Shown here: positions 6,247-8,925 of the stretch, piece by piece | Numbering within the stretch: the stretch's first letter is position 1 | Layout: each line of letters opens with the position of its first letter | From: Tissierella_B sp964485455 | GTDB taxonomy: Bacteria > Bacillota > Clostridia > Tissierellales > Tissierellaceae | Direction of reading: 5' to 3' | Assembly: GCA_964485455.1 (NCBI GenBank) | Contig: CAZAJU010000083.1 | Span: 1-8,925, forward strand | Length of the DNA stretch: 8,925 nt | Made by a program: the position numbers and the translations under genes | The notes under the pieces: generated by a model | The model's database searches: none | What the model was told of the DNA's origin: nothing | Seen by the model: the letters and a program-made list of their open reading frames with translations, nothing else

Positions 6247-6973
6247 CTCCTCCTCTAGAAAATCGGCAGCTTCCAAATAGGTTACAGCTGCTACATTTTC
6301 TCTTCGTTTTTTTGCCATCCTTAGTTAATCCGATAAATGCTGTAACGGATTTTCTAGGCAGAAGGATGGAAGTTTCTGATACATTAAGTCCAATAAGTCT
6401 GGATGTATTTAGTGAATTAAGTATTTGTCCTTGAGTGGTGATGGGAAGGTCTCCATATCCAGGACTAAATCTAGAAGTAATCTTGAAGCCTTCATCTAGG
6501 GCAATTTGTTCAATCTTTTTTTCCACATAATCACATAACTCTTCTACTAATGCAGTTGCACAGGAATCCAGAATTACTCCTCGAGTAAGGTTGGTCTTAC
6601 CATAGTATTTAATTTTGCTTTCTACCTCAACGCCTAATGTTGTAGCCATTGCAGCAACATATTGAGATGTTTTAAGATGTTCTCTTATGGCATTACCCTT
6701 AAGCTCTATAGTACTATTTTTAAGAGAGAGAGATGTACCAGCATCTTCAACTTCAAAAATGCCATAGACATACTTAAATTGGCTTATTTCCATAATCTCT
6801 TTCATACATGAGTCTATAAGCTGGTTCATTTCTTCATCTAGGGAATTATCATTATAGGATAAATATCTTAGAATCTCATTTTTATTTAATTTTAGTGAAT
6901 CCTTAAGGTCTTCCTTGCCAATATTAAAAATGCCGGAAAGTTCATTAGAATTAATTTGATCTTGATTTATCAT
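6227..6973 (-). CDS. Stand-alone methionine synthase activation (reactivation) domain protein
   Basis: A 248-residue protein related to the C-terminal activation domain of MetH and to the separate Thermotoga protein TM0269. It would bind SAM and assist reductive methylation of oxidised cob(II)alamin, restoring MetH. RFSPGYGDLP (168-177) holds the RxxxGY signature of the SAM site, and SVTAFIGLT (209-217) is the family's next conserved strand. The C-terminus is cysteine-rich, with C227, C230, C236 and C246 (CX2CX5CX9C), a common tail in clostridial versions that might bind metal; this is inference. AGAGGTG lies 9 nt before the ATG. It is first in the SAM-riboswitch operon, and its end overlaps the metH start, suggesting translational coupling and matched amounts. 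Confidence 0.9.
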   Translation of the reverse strand: MINQDQINSNELSGIFNIGKEDLKDSLKLNKNEILRYLSYNDNSLDEEMNQLIDSCMKEIMEISQFKYVYGIFEVEDAGTSLSLKNSTIELKGNAIREHLKTSQYVAAMATTLGVEVESKIKYYGKTNLTRGVILDSCATALVEELCDYVEKKIEQIALDEGFKITSRFSPGYGDLPITTQGQILNSLNTSRLIGLNVSETSILLPRKSVTAFIGLTKDGKKTKRKCSSCNLFGSCRFSRGGDDSCAR

Positions 6974-7052
6974 CTGTTAGTACACCTCTTATAGTGGATA
7001 TGTTCTTTTTGTTTATAATAAATCTTTAATTAACATATAATAACACCCTAAA

Positions 7053-7165
7053 TTAGCGCAGTTTCGAAATACAATTTTATTTGCTCGCTTTGCCGCAGTA
7101 TAATGCATCAAATCTATTGCACCTTCCAGTCACATCGATTTGTAAAAAGCACAAATCGGGTTAGG
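7053..7165. repeat. Possible dispersed intergenic repeat in the metH leader
   Basis: This stretch is visibly richer in G+C (for example GCGCAG, GCTCGC, GCCGCAG) than the AT-rich DNA around it and contains no credible gene. On the minus strand the longest reading is about 18 codons from GTG. It includes a perfect 8-bp hairpin, CGATTTGT/ACAAATCG with a 7-base loop (7136-7158), and short inverted flanks CCTAA/TTAGG. The texture suggests an inserted repeat between the riboswitch terminator and the first gene. Copy number cannot be seen from here. Confidence 0.3.
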
Positions 7166-7169
7166 TCAT

Positions 7170-7199
7170 AAAAAAGCCTTCCCATAAATGGAAAGGCTT
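7170..7199 (-). terminator. Intrinsic terminator of the SAM riboswitch expression platform
   Basis: On the minus strand a 10-bp stem (7190-7199 with 7174-7183, one G-U) with a 6-base loop is followed by a U run (down to 7170). It lies 13 nt downstream of the S-box aptamer. With SAM bound, transcription should stop here, about 200 nt before the first gene. I did not resolve the alternative antiterminator pairing. Confidence 0.88.
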
Positions 7200-7212
7200 A
7201 TGAACAATGCAA

Positions 7213-7313
7213 TCTCATCTATCGGTAAAATACCGCTGGATTTAGCACCAAATACATATTGTAACGGTTGCTGGACTTCATTGGGCCAGGTCCCTCCATC
7301 GCTCTTGATAAGA
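7213..7313 (-). promoter_or_regulatory. SAM-I (S-box) riboswitch aptamer
   Basis: Read on the minus strand, the S-box conserved blocks appear in order: CTTATC then AAGAG, GGAGGGA, GGCCC, TGAA, CAGCAACC, GGTGCTAA, TCC and GATGAGA. P1 pairs TCTTATC (7307-7313) with GATGAGA (7213-7219) with one G-U. The aptamer binds S-adenosylmethionine. In the usual S-box logic, SAM stabilises P1 and favours the downstream terminator, so the operon is expressed when SAM is low. Here it controls methionine synthase and its reactivation protein, which fits. Confidence 0.97.
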
Positions 7314-7331
7314 AATTTGAAATTATTCATT

Positions 7332-7360
7332 AGTATATAACTTTAATAACTTAATGTCAA
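7332..7360 (-). promoter_or_regulatory. Sigma-A promoter of the riboswitch-metH operon
   Basis: On the minus strand a perfect -35 TTGACA (7355-7360), a 17-nt spacer and -10 TATACT (7332-7337, one mismatch). Transcription should start near 7325, about 12 nt before the aptamer. The promoter is strong, so control is expected at the riboswitch. Confidence 0.9.
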
Positions 7361-7485
7361 GGGTATTAATATTTATATAATTTTCTAATCCAAAAAATCA
7401 AATAGATATATTTAATGATTTTATTAGTGTAATTTGGGTAAAAAAATTAAGATTGCAAAAAGATTGCATAGATTGGAGGGATTTA

Positions 7486-8181
7486 ATGTTTGCGATGGAT
7501 GTTTCAATGCCAATAGCTTTTGGTGCAGGATTTCTATCCTTTTTTTCACCATGCATATTGCCTATGATACCTAGCTATATTATGTATATTACTGGGACGG
7601 TTTCTGAAGAGGATGTCTCAAACAGAAGGTTATTTGCTTTAATCAGAACCTTGGCATTTGTATCTGGATTTACCATAGTATTTATTATAATGGGTTCCTC
7701 AGCTACACTTCTAGGAAAGGTATTTATTAAAAATAAGGAAATATTCTCAAGGATAAGTGGCCTTTTAATAATTGCTTTTGGTTTAAATATGATGGGCATA
7801 TTTAGAATAAGTTTTCTAAATTTTAGTAAAAGACTATCAAAGCCAAGAAAAGTAACAAGCTGGATTGGTTCTATGTTAGTTGGAATGGCATTTGCAGCTG
7901 GATGGACACCTTGTTTTGGCCCGGTTCTAGCTTCAATTCTCATATATGCTGGTGGTTCAGAAACTATTGCTATGGGTATTAAATTATTGTTAGTTTATTC
8001 AATAGGTATGGGAATACCATTTATCCTAACTGCATTATTTATAAATTTATTTGATAAGTTTCTTAATAAGAGCGATAGTATTATGAAGTATTTACCTAAG
8101 GTTAGTGGTATTATTATGGTAGTCTTTGGACTATTGATATTTTTTAATAAGGTCATAAATATTAGCAGACTATTACTCTAG
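7486..8181 (+). CDS. ccdA: CcdA-family thiol-disulfide electron transporter
   Basis: A 231-residue integral membrane protein of the CcdA/DsbD-beta family, with about six transmembrane helices. It carries reducing equivalents from cytoplasmic thioredoxin across the membrane to thiol proteins outside. The two halves each hold the diagnostic cysteine in a Pro-rich motif: FFSPCILP (Cys23) in the first helix and GWTPCFGP (Cys143) in the fourth. The loop at about 110-126 (FSKRLSKPRKVTS) is positively charged. The start is set at the ATG at 7486, which has GGAGGG 5 nt upstream; the in-frame TTG at 7453 would add a charged 11-residue tail and lacks a ribosome site. The thioredoxin-like lipoprotein follows after 12 nt and is the probable electron acceptor. 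No convincing promoter was found in 7361-7474. Confidence 0.93.
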   Translation: MFAMDVSMPIAFGAGFLSFFSPCILPMIPSYIMYITGTVSEEDVSNRRLFALIRTLAFVSGFTIVFIIMGSSATLLGKVFIKNKEIFSRISGLLIIAFGLNMMGIFRISFLNFSKRLSKPRKVTSWIGSMLVGMAFAAGWTPCFGPVLASILIYAGGSETIAMGIKLLLVYSIGMGIPFILTALFINLFDKFLNKSDSIMKYLPKVSGIIMVVFGLLIFFNKVINISRLLL

Positions 8182-8193
8182 GGGGAGATTGAT

Positions 8194-8787
8194 ATTAGAA
8201 AAGTTCGTTTAATTTTACTAGTTGGATTAGTAGTAGTTGGATTATTGTCATTGGCTGGGTGTAACACTGATAAAAAAACTGAGCCTGAGAAACCTACAAC
8301 ACCTGTAGTGGAGTCAGAAGAGCCTGCTGAGGAACCAGTTACACCACCTCAAGAAGTTACCACAAAAGAATCAGAATTTGCTTCCGGAAAGCCTGCACCA
8401 GATTTTACTCTTAAGAATTTGGATGGGGAGGAAGTATCCCTTTCAGATTATCGAGGAAAGATAGTATTGGTTAACTTTTGGGCTACTTGGTGTGGATATT
8501 GTGATATGGAGATGCCCGACCTTCAAAAGCTTGATGATGAAAATGAAGACTTAGTAGTATTGGCAGTTGATGTTATGGAGGATAAAAACACTGTAGAAAA
8601 GTATATAAAGGATGGAGGATATACCTTTGATGTAGTCCTTGATGAGGATGGTAACATATCACAAACCTATTTGGTAAGTGGTTATCCGACTTCATACTTT
8701 ATAGACCCTGAAGGTATTTTACTAGGTGGAGTACCGGGTATGATGACTTATGAACAAATGAATCAGGTATTAGACCAAATAAGATAA
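8194..8787 (+). CDS. ResA/TlpA-like thioredoxin-fold lipoprotein, probable ATT start
   Basis: An extracytoplasmic thiol-disulfide reductase anchored by lipid, likely reduced by CcdA; possible roles include cytochrome c maturation, sporulation or repair of envelope thiols. Read from ATT at 8194 it has 197 residues: MRK, a hydrophobic stretch, lipobox LAGC with Cys23 as the lipidated residue, a Pro/Glu/Thr-rich linker (about 24-75), then a thioredoxin domain with WATWCGYC (active Cys100 and Cys103) and the cis-Pro of GYPTS (Pro165). No ATG, GTG or TTG lies in frame between the ccdA stop and TTG 8245. That TTG would put the lipobox cysteine at residue 6 without a signal peptide. GGGGGAG (8181-8187) lies 6 nt before ATT 8194, supporting a rare AUU start or an ATG misread. 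Confidence 0.9.
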   Translation: MRKVRLILLVGLVVVGLLSLAGCNTDKKTEPEKPTTPVVESEEPAEEPVTPPQEVTTKESEFASGKPAPDFTLKNLDGEEVSLSDYRGKIVLVNFWATWCGYCDMEMPDLQKLDDENEDLVVLAVDVMEDKNTVEKYIKDGGYTFDVVLDEDGNISQTYLVSGYPTSYFIDPEGILLGGVPGMMTYEQMNQVLDQIR

Positions 8788-8825
8788 GAAAAGCTTCTAA
8801 AGAAGCATTAGATGTGGCTTTTCTT
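8786..8825 (+). terminator. Probable terminator of the ccdA-thioredoxin operon
   Basis: AAGAAAAGC (8786-8794) pairs perfectly with GCTTTTCTT (8817-8825). A competing short hairpin GCTTC/GAAGC (8793-8806) lies inside. The downstream T tract is weak (TTTTCTTGTT), so termination may be partial. Confidence 0.6.
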
Positions 8826-8838
8826 GTTACTCATTTAC

Positions 8839-8881
8839 AGGAAGTCCCTAAAATCAAAGACTAAAATAGTAGGACTTTCCT
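8839..8881. repeat. Imperfect inverted repeat
   Basis: AGGAAGTCC (8839-8847) pairs with GGACTTTCCT (8872-8881) with one bulged base, across 24 nt of AT-rich DNA. It has no T tract and its role is unclear; it may be part of a second terminator or a small-RNA fold. Confidence 0.4.
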
Positions 8882-8897
8882 ATTCGTAATAACAAAG

Positions 8898-8925
8898 CAG
8901 TGGGTACAATTAATAGTACCCACTG
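8898..8925 (-). terminator. Probable terminator of a gene beyond the right edge
   Basis: CAGTGGGTAC (8898-8907) pairs perfectly with GTACCCACTG (8916-8925) around an 8-base loop. On the minus strand the stem is followed by CTTTGTT, which suits termination of a leftward gene outside the window. The repeat is cut by the window edge, so orientation is uncertain. Confidence 0.55.

Noticed and set aside
6247..6318. N-terminal 24-residue extension of MetH from ATG 6318
   Set aside because: The only ribosome-like bases (AAGG) touch the ATG, the extension has no family counterpart, and start 6246 follows AGAGGAGGAG and gives zinc-cysteine positions close to Thermotoga MetH.
6192..6434. Plus-strand 80-aa reading frame at the metH/activation gene junction
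   Set aside because: It is antisense to two well-supported overlapping genes, with low-complexity composition; it is a shadow frame.
7361..7485. A promoter for ccdA
   Set aside because: TGTAAT at 7428-7433 resembles a -10 but has no acceptable -35. The AAGATTGCA direct repeat near 7449-7469 is noted but too short to interpret.
7575..7943. Minus-strand 122-aa reading frame opposite ccdA
   Set aside because: It is a shadow of the ccdA coding frame, which has conserved CcdA motifs and a proper ribosome site.
1..8925. tRNA, rRNA, CRISPR array, insertion sequence or phage gene
   Set aside because: I looked for clover-leaf patterns, regular spaced repeats, transposase or integrase motifs and found none.

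Overview
The window comes from a low-GC, endospore-forming, probably anaerobic Firmicute (Clostridia or Tissierellia). The evidence is AT-rich intergenic DNA, strong GGAGG-type ribosome binding sites, two forespore proteins (an alpha/beta SASP and Tlp), a B12-dependent methionine synthase and an apparent selenoprotein. A 100-base run of N (2113-2212) marks an assembly gap, so order across it depends on scaffolding.

Layout. (1) 44-639: an AhpE-like peroxiredoxin whose peroxidatic cysteine codon is an in-frame TGA (269-271). The frame continues to 589, and a hairpin with bacterial SECIS geometry follows the TGA. I read this as a selenocysteine peroxiredoxin; a conventional ORF caller would truncate it. 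A near-perfect PerR box lies between the -35 and -10 of its promoter. (2) 662-1303: thpR/ligT, an RNA 2',3'-cyclic phosphodiesterase. (3) 1321-1616, minus strand: a 69-aa XRE-type regulator with a perfect 16-bp palindrome upstream. (4) 1862-2108: alpha/beta SASP with a strong terminator. (5) 2299-3478: an encapsulin operon, made of an encapsulated ferritin with a C-terminal targeting peptide and the shell protein, i.e. an iron-storage nanocompartment. (6) 3594-3868: Tlp spore protein, sharing a bidirectional terminator with metH. (7) 3868-7360, minus strand: a methionine-synthesis transcription unit comprising a sigma-A promoter, SAM-I (S-box) riboswitch, intrinsic terminator, a stand-alone MetH activation-domain protein, and a MetH lacking that domain. 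(8) 7486-8825: ccdA followed by a ResA/TlpA-like thioredoxin lipoprotein, an envelope thiol-redox pair. The lipoprotein appears to start at ATT. (9) 8839-8925: two inverted repeats, the last probably a terminator for a gene beyond the right edge.

Common themes are oxidant and iron defence (Sec-peroxiredoxin, ferritin-encapsulin, CcdA/thioredoxin), sporulation (SASP, Tlp) and SAM-controlled methionine synthesis. The encapsulin, SAM riboswitch and spore proteins belong to known families. The less ordinary items are the recoded peroxiredoxin with its PerR/SECIS arrangement, the probable ATT start, the overlapping split metH pair, and a GC-richer possible dispersed repeat in the metH leader.
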